Origin: Brachionus plicatilis
Lineage: Eukaryota > Rotifera > Eurotatoria > Ploima > Brachionidae
NCBI GenBank assembly: GCA_010279815.1
Contig: QEOQ01000626.1
Span: forward strand, 251,188-315,187
DNA: 64,000 nt
Direction of reading: 5' to 3'
The notes beneath the pieces are model-generated. The model was given only the letters and a program-made list of their open reading frames with translations, had not been told where the DNA came from and searched no databases. The translations under genes were made by a program, and so were the position numbers. Shown piece after piece: positions 35,111 through 52,602 of this stretch (its first letter is position 1; the number at the start of each line of letters is the position of its first letter).

Positions 35111-35231
35111 AGCTGATATCAAATGATATTATCTGATATCAGCTAATATGCGGAAGGGACAAAAAAATGATCTAAACTGATATCAGCTAATAGCAAATAT
35201 CATTTGATATCAAATAATATCAAATGATATG
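35111..35231. repeat. Dense GATATC palindrome cluster
   Basis: Four GATATC sites (35115, 35135, 35179, 35206) lie in about 100 bases with repeated words CTGATATCAGCTAATA and GATATCAAATGATAT, arranged so that much of the block can pair with itself. Confidence 0.8.
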
Positions 35232-35965
35232 GTGTGACAAGTTAATTTCCGGCACTGTATAAAAACTTAAATAATGTATTTATAATGTAATTCTGAAAAA
35301 AATTTAACATTGTACATTGAAATTATGCAATTTTTTAAAAAAAATTTTTTTTTTATGAACAAATAAAAATAATAATTAATTCCAGCTATTGTCAATACAA
35401 TTTCACCGCTGCTTTATTCAAAATCGAACTTTAAAAAGCTTTCAAAACTCATTTTCAGACAGTTCTCTCTATTTGTTATAATTATTTATAATTTTTGTTT
35501 CTAAATAAAATTTATTTTTATAATTTTTTTTTTTTCAAAAAAAAATTATTAAAAATCCAGGATTACGTTTGCAGCATTAGCGAATTAAGTCTGTGCCAAA
35601 TTAGAAACCAAAAATGTTCTAAAGGTAAATAAACTAACACTTGAGAAAAAATTGTATAAAATTAAAATTCTAATTTTAGGAAAATTAAAAACTCAAAAAT
35701 TTTAGCCGTAAAAACTTGTTTTTTTTTTTGTTTTTTGCTCTGACGAAATCCGAAAACTTACTAAATTAACCAAATAAAACAAGGTGAATTAAAATTAATC
35801 AAATGAATGTTTTATCCTCAGCTCACTCGAAAAACATTTTTGAAAATTACCTTATCACCGACAAAATACACAAAGCCGTTCAAGTGTTCCACTGAGGGTT
35901 TTAATCAAATAAAATAAAAAAACTAGCTAATTTTCTTAAGAAAGCTTAAGCAAACTGGCACTACT

Positions 35966-38857
<2,892 letters not shown>

Positions 38858-39422
38858 ATGGTTTTAAATGAATTTTGTTAAATTGTAAATTATTGTTATT
38901 TTTATTTTATTAAATTAAGTGTTAATAAATACAATCAGTTCTTTTGTTTGATTAATGCTATAAATTTTAATTTTTATGCCAGAAAAAATTATAAAGTAAA
39001 TTTCAAATCTAATACTAAATAAACTTATGTTTTATAAATTCAATTATCTTGCTATTAATCTTTTGAGAGACTTTTAGGTGAATTGATAAATTGAACTATA
39101 TCAGATCAACTAGTGATTGAAATAGATAAATCAAAATATTTTTTCATCAAGGAAATTTGATTTTATTGATAAAAAATTGAAAAGATTTTTTTTTTACTTT
39201 TTAGCCAAATTAATCAAAATTTATCTCTTCTATTTGCAGTCGTATAAAATTAAAATAAGCTTTTTTTCCATATAAATTTTTAGTCAAAACTCTTAGTATT
39301 TTTGTTCTTTATTTTCTAAATCTGAATAAATTTGTTATTTGTAGGAAAATTCACAAAAAAATTTACCTATAAAAAAATTTACATTTTAATTTTTTTAATT
39401 AATTTTAAAAGTGAAAAATTTA
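38858..39422. other. Convergent spacer between kinase and LARS2
   Basis: The 3' ends of the plus-strand kinase and minus-strand LARS2 face each other here. AT-rich with several AATAAA-like words; nothing else supported. Confidence 0.5.
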
Positions 39423-43476
<4,054 letters not shown>

Positions 43477-43639
43477 CTGAATATTAATTTTTAAAATCAC
43501 ATATTTTTTTCAAATTAAAAAATACTGTTCAATAAGCACTTGAACAAATTTGATAAATAAAAAAAAAAAACTCTTTTTAATTTTTATTGTAAATACGATA
43601 AAATTTTTTAGAAGCTTTTCCATAGTTGCAAATCTTTCT

Positions 43640-46600
43640 CTATATTTGATGTTTTTTTAGTTGACGGATGATAACTCTATTAAAAAAAATTAATTAATAA
43701 GATAGATGAAAATATAAATAAATGAGTTTAATTACATCAAAAATGGATAGCAAATAAGAATACATATCCCACAGCCGATAATAAAAACCAAAGATGGAAA
43801 TGTTGATACTGTTTGTTTGTATATTAGCGAAAAGGCTGATGAACTAGTGAGCAGCACTAGAAATTCAGTAACTCCGACAAGACCAAAAACTTTTCCTTTA
43901 AAAAATTTTACAATTAAATTAATGGTGTCATTTTTCTAAAATATAGAAAAAATTTTAAAAAATTTTAATAAAATTTATCCAATTTTATTCTACTATTTAA
44001 TTAAACTTTAATTTAAAAATTTTTAGGCATTTTTTTAATAATTGATAATTGCATATTTTACACAATCAATAAATATATTTTTGTCTTTTTTATCTGATTC
44101 TAAAAAAAGGAATAAATAGATAAATAAGGTGTTGTATTCTTTAATATAATTAGTTTCAAATTTCAAAACAAATTTAAATAATTTTTTGTAATTTTAGTTT
44201 AATATTAATAGAAATAACTCATTTGGATGAAGATTATGTTACTTTAAGTTTTAAATGCTAGAAAAATTTTTGAGAAAAAAAAATTTTCAATTAGCATGAA
44301 ATTCGTTGAAATTCGAAGGTGAGTTAAAAGATTAGAATACTTTGAGCTTTAATGATTTCTAAGATGCATTTCTAAAAAATTCCGAAGCACGTTAAGCTGA
44401 AGCTCTCATTGGCATGTTAAAGATTTTCAAAAATATAAGTAAAATTCGAAAGTAAATTAGCAATTTTTTGTGTAAAATGAACCAAAACTTTAATTGGGTA
44501 TAAAAAACTCTACCGAGACTTTTTATATATGATGTTTAGTTTATTTTTTTGGCATTTAATATTAATATAATTTAAATTTAAAAATGAAAAATTAACCTTT
44601 AAATTGAAGAGGAAAAAAATTTTGAAAAAAAAATTTACAATTTTGTAATTTTTTGAGAAAAAAAAGGTTCAAAAACTCGCGGGTCTTCAAGTGTTAAGTC
44701 AAAGTTGTTTTAAGAATTTTGGAAAAAAATCAAATTTGTCATATTAAATGGCATTGCGAATTTTGGTACTTAAAACAAAAAAATCATCAAAAATGCTAAA
44801 GCTTGAGTTCGAACTTTTTTTGTAAATTGTAGCAACTGCATCATCCTTTTTTATGTGCCAAAATTCACGATGCCATTTTTAATATAATTTTCGATTAAAA
44901 AAAAATTAAACGTCATTTTATTCAAATTTTTTTGTCTTAATGTTTGATTTAGATGTTTTACTTCAAGTTAAAATTCAAGTCTTTGAATCAAACTAACTTT
45001 TAGCTTTTAATAATTTAATAAATTTTGAAATTTAATAATAATAATAAAAATAGTAATAATAGGAATAAGCTACAGCAAGCAAGCTTGCGGAGATGACCTA
45101 CTAGGAGGACATCTATGGTAGCCGAAATTGCGCAGAAAAGATGGAAAATAACAGACAAATACATTATTATTTTTTTTTGTTCGGTAAGAGTCATTGTTTA
45201 ATTTAATCTAAGAAAGTATTGTGTGGAATTAAGTAAGTATTATGTGCAAGAATTTTACAAAGGAAAAATATGCAAGAATACAAAAATTTTTTAAATCAAT
45301 ATTTAAAAAAAATAAATCAAACTTTGATCTTTACATATAACCTTAAAACATTTTTAAGAATCTGAAAATACATAAAAATTATTTCGATTCCAGACATATA
45401 TTTTTCATTCGATACTACAGATAGTTTTATTTGAACCAAATAAAATATTTTTTAAAATTATTTATGGCTATTTTCAAAATTTTTTCAACCATGTATAATA
45501 AAAATATTGCCTGAAAATAAAATACAGAGTGTAAATAAAAATTATTTTTTTTCGATAAAAAAGATATCAACTAATCAAAATACCAATAAAAAAAATTTTT
45601 TTGTTACCTGTTTCATTTTTATCGACCAACTTGGAAGCATATGATCTCACACAGACAGCAAAATAGTTGGAACACATGTAAGATATTGGACCTTTAGAAA
45701 AAAATAAATGTTCACATTAACAAAAAAAGTTCTCAATTTACCAAGCCAAACAAACCATGTTATTTCAGCAGCAACAGTAAAAACAATTAAATTTAAAAAT
45801 TCGGAAGTAAGTCCTATTACGAGTAGATAATAGTCAGCTATTTGAAAATACCTTTTCAAAATTGGTAAAATAACCAGCAGAGATATAGCTCGGCAAAGTG
45901 TGCTCGAAGCTTTATAAATGCCATACTCGATTTGAGTTAGGGAAATGGGTTTTTTGATAAGATACAAATACTGAAGTGATATTATTCCCAGTGAAACTGA
46001 ACAAGCAAAATAGAACAACACCAATATTGATACTATCAAAAATCTTCGATTTTTATCTCTTGGCTTGCTTAGCAGGAGCCAAGCTTCACCCAAAAATTTA
46101 AACTGATTCTTAATCTTCTTTCCCAAATTGACTTTATTTTGACTAAAATCAACTCTTATTTGCTCCGAGTTGAGCGCATCGGTCTCCTTGCATTCGGCAG
46201 TGTTCTCATGCCCAGACTCATCTGATCCACCAGTCTTCTTCTTGATATACTTAAACATTATTATTGTATACAAAAATACAAATAAGTATACACAGAACGA
46301 AACTATGTAAGTCTGCTGAAACTTGTAGATCTCGCGCTTATTGCCGATTAGATAGCCTGATGAGAACGAGCCCAAAAATTGTCCCAACAGAAGACTCGAC
46401 TCACATATAGAGTACCTTATTGATCTGTATTTTTGACCATTGGTGTTCACGGTGTTGACTTTGTCCTCATGGACGGCTATGTGGCTAAAGCATGAGGAGA
46501 TAAATGCCAGCGATCCACCTCCACAAAGACCATTGACTATCTGGGAACAAACCAGCAGGACAAAACAGGTAGTGTAGTCTTGGCTGACAGCGAAAATGTT

Positions 46601-46984
46601 TATGAATGCCTGGCCCAGCGATCCGATCAGGGCGATTATTAGAGGGATCTGATAGTTGCGCCTGCGGTCGCCAATGCTTGCTAGCTGAATTATGGCAAAA
46701 ATGGCGGGCACTAGGAATGCCACATTCAATTCAATGTTTTTGTGACTGCTTTTCTCCTGGACAATGTTGGAAAAGGCCGGATAGTCTTTCAATGAGTTGC
46801 AGATTGTTTCATTGAATTGGTTGAGGCATATTTTGCGGTAGATGAGCCCGTAAAGGGCTATGATGTTTATGTCATTTGAGAAAATGTATAGAAAAAGAGC
46901 TGGACAGATGAGAAGAGCGTAGCGGTAGTCTAGAATTATAAAATTAAATTCAGTTTTAAATCTTTCCAAGCGATTTGTAGACAT
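43640..46984 (-). CDS. SLC46-family proton-coupled transporter
   Basis: Major facilitator of the SLC46 group (folate, heme or muropeptide-type substrates in animals). Exons 46984-45742, 45691-45608, 43895-43736 and 43676-43640 give 507 residues, all phases consistent; the start is the ATG before STNRLERF. Features: about 12 TM helices, an early loop with IYRKICLNQFNETIC and Cys pair typical of SLC46, SIGDRRRNYQIPLIIALIGS (the TM2-3 MFS signature), a central cytosolic loop with KKKTGGSDESGHENTAECKE, then WFVWLG-PISYMCSNYFAVCV and the KLVDKNETGKVFGLVG block after TM10. Intron 2 is 1.7 kb against about 50-60 bp for the others. The last exon adds only 12 codons. Which SLC46 member it equals cannot be told. 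Confidence 0.82.
43896..45607. other. Long SLC46-like intron 2
   Basis: AT-rich filler. Around 45043-45130 an AAT-rich microsatellite adjoins a GC-richer block (CAAGCTTGCGGAGATGACC), which looks like the 3' end of a short retroelement inserted in the intron. Confidence 0.5.
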
Positions 46985-47250
46985 TTTTTTGTTTAAACTT
47001 ATCTGTGCCAAATTTTGCCATAAAATATCAACAAAAAACAAGATAAAGCAAAAAATTGAAAGGTAAATTTAAATCATTGTAAATATCAGAGTGAAATTCA
47101 TTATAAAGCCTAGTTTAGCATTTGTTTTAAATTAAATTTTTTTTTGTTGATGAAAGATTGCTATTTGGATGTTTTTTGAATTAAATTATGCCAAATTTAA
47201 AAAACGTGTTGCTAAAATTTTGGATTTTTTTGCTTGCCATGAAAAAAAAG

Positions 47251-47323
47251 TGATCGCACCAAGGATCGAACTTGGGACCTCCTGTGTGTTAGACAGATGT
47301 GATAACCACTACACCATGCGATC
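47251..47323 (-). tRNA. tRNA-Val (anticodon AAC), copy 1
   Basis: Read on the minus strand the 73-nt gene has the acceptor pair GATCGCA/TGCGATC, discriminator A, D arm with TGGTGTAGTGGTTATCAC (A box), anticodon loop CTAACAC flanked by CTGT/ACAG, and T arm with AGTTCGATCCT (B box). It has no intron. A run of eight T follows the 3' end, a normal RNA polymerase III terminator. The sequence is identical to copy 2. Confidence 0.95.
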
Positions 47324-48205
47324 TTGTGTGCATTTTTAAATTATTAAGAATTTTAATCAATAAAGGTCTACTTAACTCAATATTTAAAAGGATTTAAAGT
47401 ATTGATCAATATTTAATTATAAAGTAATAGATAAAAAATATTTTTTTAAGATCACCTTGCTAAATTTGTCCTTAATGGAGATAATTTTTAAAAAGCGTTT
47501 GAAAAAGCGAAAAATTCATCAAAAACTAATCGTTCGGTTTCAAAAGCTATAAAATAAAAAACTATTTATTCAAAATATAAAAAAATATTTTTTTTAGTGC
47601 TGACTTTTTTATTTCTTTATTTAAATTTACATGATTATCTTATTAATCGTTAATAGAAATTAAAATCAGGAAAAGTTTAAGAAATAAATCCAATTAATAA
47701 AAAAACAAATTTTAATTTCTTAATCTAATAATTTAATTATTTTTTTTAATATATAATTATCACCTTTAATTCTAAATATTTACTGAAAAATATTTCTTTA
47801 AATTATTTCTTTAAACTGGACTGTAAAATGAAACAATGTTTTGTTCTCCTGTTAAAATTTACAGAAAAAGTAGTAAAAATCCATATTATTATTTAGAATT
47901 TAAATTTTGTTTAGGAATTTTTGTATGAAAATTCACAATTCCTAATTCCAGCAATATAATATTATTATTTACTTAATTAATTAATTATTTATTTATTTGA
48001 TTAAATTAAATTAATTAATTAATAAAGTTATTCTTTTTTTACATTTCTTCACTAGACCTTTAAAAATGATATAAGTATTAAAACAAAAGTGTTATTAAAT
48101 TTTAATTTGATTATTAATTAATGTTTTATAAGAAAAATTTGTTTTATTTATTTTAAAATATAATATTTTTGATTCGAATTTGAACTTTATTTGTTTGGTG
48201 TGTTT
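47324..48205. other. AT-rich intergenic DNA, no gene seen
   Basis: Nothing supported between the tRNA and the MITE copy. Confidence 0.5.
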
Positions 48206-48213
48206 GTGTTTTT

Positions 48214-48725
48214 AGCAACTTGAAGTTCATGATCATAATCAAATGATCAAAATTTTAATTGAATCAAATATTAATAAAAATGATGAAATTAGATTTTTTT
48301 AATTTTTTTTTAAATTAAACATAAGATGTTTATTATTTTAATATAAAAAAACAATTTTTTTTTTCTAATTGACCTTTAATTGATTCTTCTAAAATCTTTG
48401 TTTGTAAATTTTAAAGACAAATTTAAAATCGACATTAAGGTATCCAAATTATGACTTTAAATGATATTTTTACATTAATTAAGATATATTACGACGAAAC
48501 AAAGTTAAATTTTGTATTGCAAAATTTCAAAATATTGATTAAGAATTTTATTGACTTCAGATAGAAATTCATATAATTTTCTATATAATTATAGATTAAA
48601 CAAATAATGTTTAAAAAGTTTAGTCATTTATTATTAAAAAATTGATAAAAAATACCTTTTTATTTGAATCAAAAATAAAAATTTTTATTTGAAATTTACA
48701 TTTGATCATGAACTTCAATTTGTCT
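48214..48725 (-). mobile_element. Non-autonomous DNA transposon (MITE), copy A
   Basis: A 512-bp AT-rich element without coding capacity. Its ends are inverted repeats built on CTTGAAGTTCATGATCA (left) and, on the other strand, CAAATTGAAGTTCATGATCA (right). It is flanked by a perfect 8-bp duplication GTGTTTTT (48206-48213 and 48726-48733). It is the same element as copy B in the opposite orientation, similar along its whole length. 8-bp duplications occur with hAT, P and Merlin superfamilies; the GG(G)CA start of copy B fits Merlin-type ends best, but that is inference. Confidence 0.88.
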
Positions 48726-48733
48726 GTGTTTTT

Positions 48734-49533
48734 TCTTTATTGTGTTTATTTCTCTTTAATAATCAAAAAAAAGATGAAAAACACTGTAACTGTGAAATGT
48801 TTTTTTCGCATCACGCCATTATTTCATTTGTATGGATATTTTTTGTTAAAAATAAGATAAAAAATAAATTTCGTATTTTTATTTAATGATTAAAAGACTA
48901 TCAAATAAAAAACATAATTATTTTTTATCATTACTAATTTAAATATTACCTAGAAGTCCCCTCAATCCTTTTTTTTTAATAAAATTATAAATTTTTGAGT
49001 AAAAAAACTTCCTTTAAATCAATCTAAATATAAATTTAAAGACATTTAAACTAGTTTAATTTATTTATCAAAAACTCTCTGAGTACGATTTAAATTTTGA
49101 TGTAATTTCAACAAACTTCACTTCGTTTAGCTTTATGATAGTCATTAAATATGTAACCAACCATTACTGGTCATGTCAAAGTCTGGTCATAAATTAGGTG
49201 AATAACTTGTCTATTAACATATATTTTTGTTGTATTCTAATTATTATAAATATGCCCGAGAAGCTAACGCATTTGAAAAAAAATAAAGATAAAAGATAAT
49301 AGAAAGTATAAAGATCAGTAAAACACAATTAATGAAAAAAAAACTACAACAAACATTAAGGCCAAGTGATTTAATAATTTAAAAACTTCATCGATCATCA
49401 ACGTTTTTACAGAATTTCTCACAAATTTCCTTTATTTTTATCAAAATAATCTCTTATTTCTCACAAATTTAATTTTATAGAAATAAATTTACTGAAAAAA
49501 AAGCTAACATGTTTCAAGAGTATTAAAAAAAAA
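48734..49533. other. AT-rich intergenic DNA, no gene seen
   Basis: Includes a spurious frame that overlaps the MITE end; nothing else supported. Confidence 0.5.
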
Positions 49534-49606
49534 TGATCGCACCAAGGATCGAACTTGGGACCTCCTGTGTGTTAGACAGATGTGATAACCACTACACCAT
49601 GCGATC
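49534..49606 (-). tRNA. tRNA-Val (anticodon AAC), copy 2
   Basis: Identical over 73 nt to the copy 2.3 kb upstream, same strand, again followed by a T9 terminator. Flanking sequence differs apart from the terminator, so only the gene is conserved. It ends about 170 bases before the divergently transcribed GLCE gene. Confidence 0.95.
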
Positions 49607-49779
49607 TATAATACAAATATTAGTTTTTCTTAACAGCTTTGATAAAATTATTCAGAAGATTTGAATTTAAAATTAATTTAACTTTATTTCTTCAAAATGA
49701 AATTTAAAATTTTTGAAAATTATTCAATTTTAATTAATAAAACATTTATTATCAAAAAATTAAAAATTAATTGTTTTAA

Positions 49780-51810
49780 ATGATGAAAATTCTTAAATTT
49801 ATCAAATTGACATTTATCTTATTATCTTTGACAATGGCAGTATTTCTTTTTGCCAGTCTTAGATTAGTATCATATAATGATACGATAAAATATCGAGAAA
49901 TTTATTCAGACAGAAATGTTTTTTTACAGCCAAAATTTTCATATAAGCAAATTAATTGCTATTTTGGTTTTAACACAGCAGACAAATGTTTAAAGATAAA
50001 TTCTACTATTTATCTTCCATTTGATTTAATTAAAAAAAAATTTGATGTAATCATTGATTCATGAATTAAGGCCAAATTATTATAAAATTTTTTTATTAAA
50101 AAGGTAAATGGTCTAATTGATAGGAAAGGAAATTTTCAGTTAACACCATCTAATCACAGAATATTTTCTCCTTTGTCTAACTACAATTCCAGAGGTGAAT
50201 TTTTGTGGTTCGGTGACCAAAATGTCGAATCGCGTGATCGAGTCAAATTTGTATCTCTAATAGAAAGTGATTTAATATTAATTACAAAATAAAAATTATT
50301 TAAAAAATTTTAGATGTTCCAATTTCTAATCAATGGAAAAAGTCCGGTCATTTTTATCCTATTCAAATAGCCCAGTATGGTCTGAGTCATTACAGTAAAT
50401 GGTTTAGAAAAAAAAAAGTTGATCAATTCAAAAATTTTACCATTAATCAAAGAGACAATTTTTTATTTATCAAAAATGATGGTATATTTGCCGAAACAAT
50501 TAAAAATGGGTTCAAATTTAAATTTAGAGGTATTTTTTCTAATTTTTAAATATAGATAAAAAAATTTTTTATCAAATAAAAAATTAAAATTTTTCAATAT
50601 TTTTATTTAAGAACGAAGTATTTACAAAACAAACTACAATTTCGATTTTGGTTATCTTTTGGCCGAACTTGAAACCAATTCAAGCTTTAATATCACTGTT
50701 GATTTGATGATAAGAGATAGTCAAATTCCGGTAGCTGGTCAAATAACTAGTCTAACATACTCATTTAATGCTGATGGGACAAAAAAAAGTGAAATTTTTA
50801 CCTCTCATTTAAACAAAGACAAGTCATTTGAAATAATTTATAAAATAAATGGATTAAATGGTACCCAAACAATAATCCGTAATTTTTGCATTGATAGCTG
50901 CAAAGCATTCGGAATAAGATGTGATGGTTGTTTTAAGCAACCAAAAAAAATAAAGTTTACCAATGGGTCAGAATACAATCGTTATTTAAAAAGTTTATAC
51001 TTTAAAGTCTACCAAATTGGTTTAGTGGGAGAAGGAGAAATAAGAAAGGCAGTGTTTTTTGAAAAAAGTCCAAGCTATGAAATTGCCAAACAAGTAGGCG
51101 ATTATTTGGTATCCACTCAAAGCAATGATAATGGCGGATGGATGATTAATATTACGAGAAAATTTGCTTCAGATAGCAAAAAGATAATGTTGGAGTCTGG
51201 CTGGCACTCAGCAATGGCCCAGGGTCATGCAATATCTTTACTCTGTCGACTTTATTCCCAGACAAAAGATGAAAAATACTACAAGTCGGCTGCAAAAGCG
51301 CTTGATTTATTCGAACTGGACACAAAATTAAATGGAGTCAGAACAAATTTTATGAATTCAAATTTAATTTGGTTTGAAGAGTACCCGACTAAACCAAATA
51401 GTCTGTTTGTCCTAAATGGTTTTGTGTTTTCAATTTTTGGCATCTTTGATTTTCTAGATGGGTGTAAAAATACAAACGATGTATTCTATTTCAATAAAGC
51501 AAAAGATTTGTTTCAAAATGCTGTTTATTCTTTGGCAAAATTAATCAATTTGTTTGATACAGGCACAAGGACTTTGTATGACTTGGGCCATTTAGTAGAT
51601 GCTGAGATAAATCCAAATGTGGCCCGATGGGACTATCATTGTGTTCATGTCAGTCAATTGAATTATCTAATTGATATTTTGGAAAATTTGGAACCAAATT
51701 TTGACCAAAAGTTGGCAAAATTCTTTGCTCAAAAGCTCAGGAATATTAGAAAAAGATGGGAAAATTATACTAAAGGTGTTTGGCTTGATAAAAGTCAAAT
51801 TAAAATATAA
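49780..51810 (+). CDS. GLCE: Heparosan-N-sulfate glucuronyl C5-epimerase
   Basis: Golgi enzyme converting D-glucuronate to L-iduronate in heparan sulfate. Exons 49780-50046, 50104-50266, 50314-50529 and 50612-51810 splice in frame to 614 residues (human 617). A type II signal anchor lies at about 8-30 ([20 protein letters not shown]). Family blocks: [13 protein letters not shown], the substrate-cleft [84 protein letters not shown] and [20 protein letters not shown]. The tyrosines of TLYDL and ARWDYH, which correspond to human residues near Y560 and Y578 implicated in catalysis, are kept; the human YDLRH Arg is Gly and GWYSAMAQ has His for Tyr. The N-terminal MM leaves the exact start open by one codon. 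Confidence 0.95.
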
Positions 51811-52046
51811 TGTTTTTTTGAATACATTTAAATTACTTATTTTTATTTTTAATCAAAAAACTTTGAACGCCTAAATAAAATAATTTAAATTAATTGTAAA
51901 ATAAATTAATAAAAATATTTTAATACTTTTCATAATAAAAATAATAAATATAAGACTAAAGAAATAGTTGACTAGGGGTCAGCCTCTAACAGAGTAAAAA
52001 GATTTATTGCACTTAAGTCGACACTTTATTTATTTAGAGGTATTAT
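51811..52046. other. GLCE 3' flank
   Basis: AT-rich DNA between the GLCE stop and MITE copy B; it contains an AATAAA-like word (about 51874) that could serve as poly(A) signal. Confidence 0.5.
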
Positions 52047-52054
52047 ATTATATT

Positions 52055-52594
52055 GGGCAAATTGAAGCTCATGATCAAATGTATATTTCAAACCAAAATT
52101 TTTAGCTTTTGAGTTAGATAAAAAGGTATTATTAATCAATTTTTTAATAATAAATGACTAAACTTTATTAAACATGTTTTTTTTAATCTTTAATCAGATA
52201 GAAAATTATATGAACTTTTATCTGAAGTAAAAATAAAATTGTCTTTTAAAAATAAAATCTAGATCGATATTTTAAAACTTTGCAATACCAAAATTTAACT
52301 TTGTTTAGCCGTAATACATTTTTATTAATATTTAAAAATAATTTAAAGTGATAATTTGGATACCTAAATGCGGATTTTAAATTTGTCTTTAAAGTTTTGA
52401 AAAAAAAAGATTTTAAAAGAATCAATAAAAGATCAATTAGAAAAATCGAAGTTTTTTTTCTTTAATTAAAATAGTAAATATCTTATGTTTAATTTAAAAA
52501 AAAATTAAAAAAGGTAATTTCATCATTTTTATTGATACTTTAATGAATTTTAACGTTTTGATCATTTGATCATGATCATGAACTTCAAGGTGCC
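52055..52594 (+). mobile_element. Non-autonomous DNA transposon (MITE), copy B
   Basis: A 540-bp element starting GGGCAAATTGAAG and ending CTTCAAGGTGCC, with inverted ends around TTGAAG(C/T)TCATGATCA. A perfect 8-bp duplication ATTATATT flanks it (52047-52054 and 52595-52602). It is in opposite orientation to copy A, so the two copies form a wide inverted repeat around the second tRNA-Val and GLCE. Confidence 0.88.
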
Positions 52595-52602
52595 ATTATA
52601 TT

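Larger units (their letters stand above)
34490..35965. other. Intergenic DNA with palindromic repeats
   Basis: Holds a foldback repeat (34761-34907) and a GATATC palindrome cluster (35111-35231), both listed separately. A T-rich tract followed by AG just before 35941 could be a splice acceptor for a 5' leader of the kinase gene. Confidence 0.5.

Noticed and set aside
43608..43640. Extension of the SLC46-like C-terminus to a stop at 43608
   Set aside because: A seven-A run in the last exon, counted carefully, puts a TAG in frame at 43640-43642, and that stop makes the total length divisible by three.
48689..48886. 65-codon open frame
   Set aside because: Begins inside MITE copy A and continues into AT-rich flank; no coding character.
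47251..49606. CRISPR-like or regulatory repeat suggested by the duplicated 73-bp block
   Set aside because: The block folds as a complete tRNA-Val with A and B boxes and T-run terminators.
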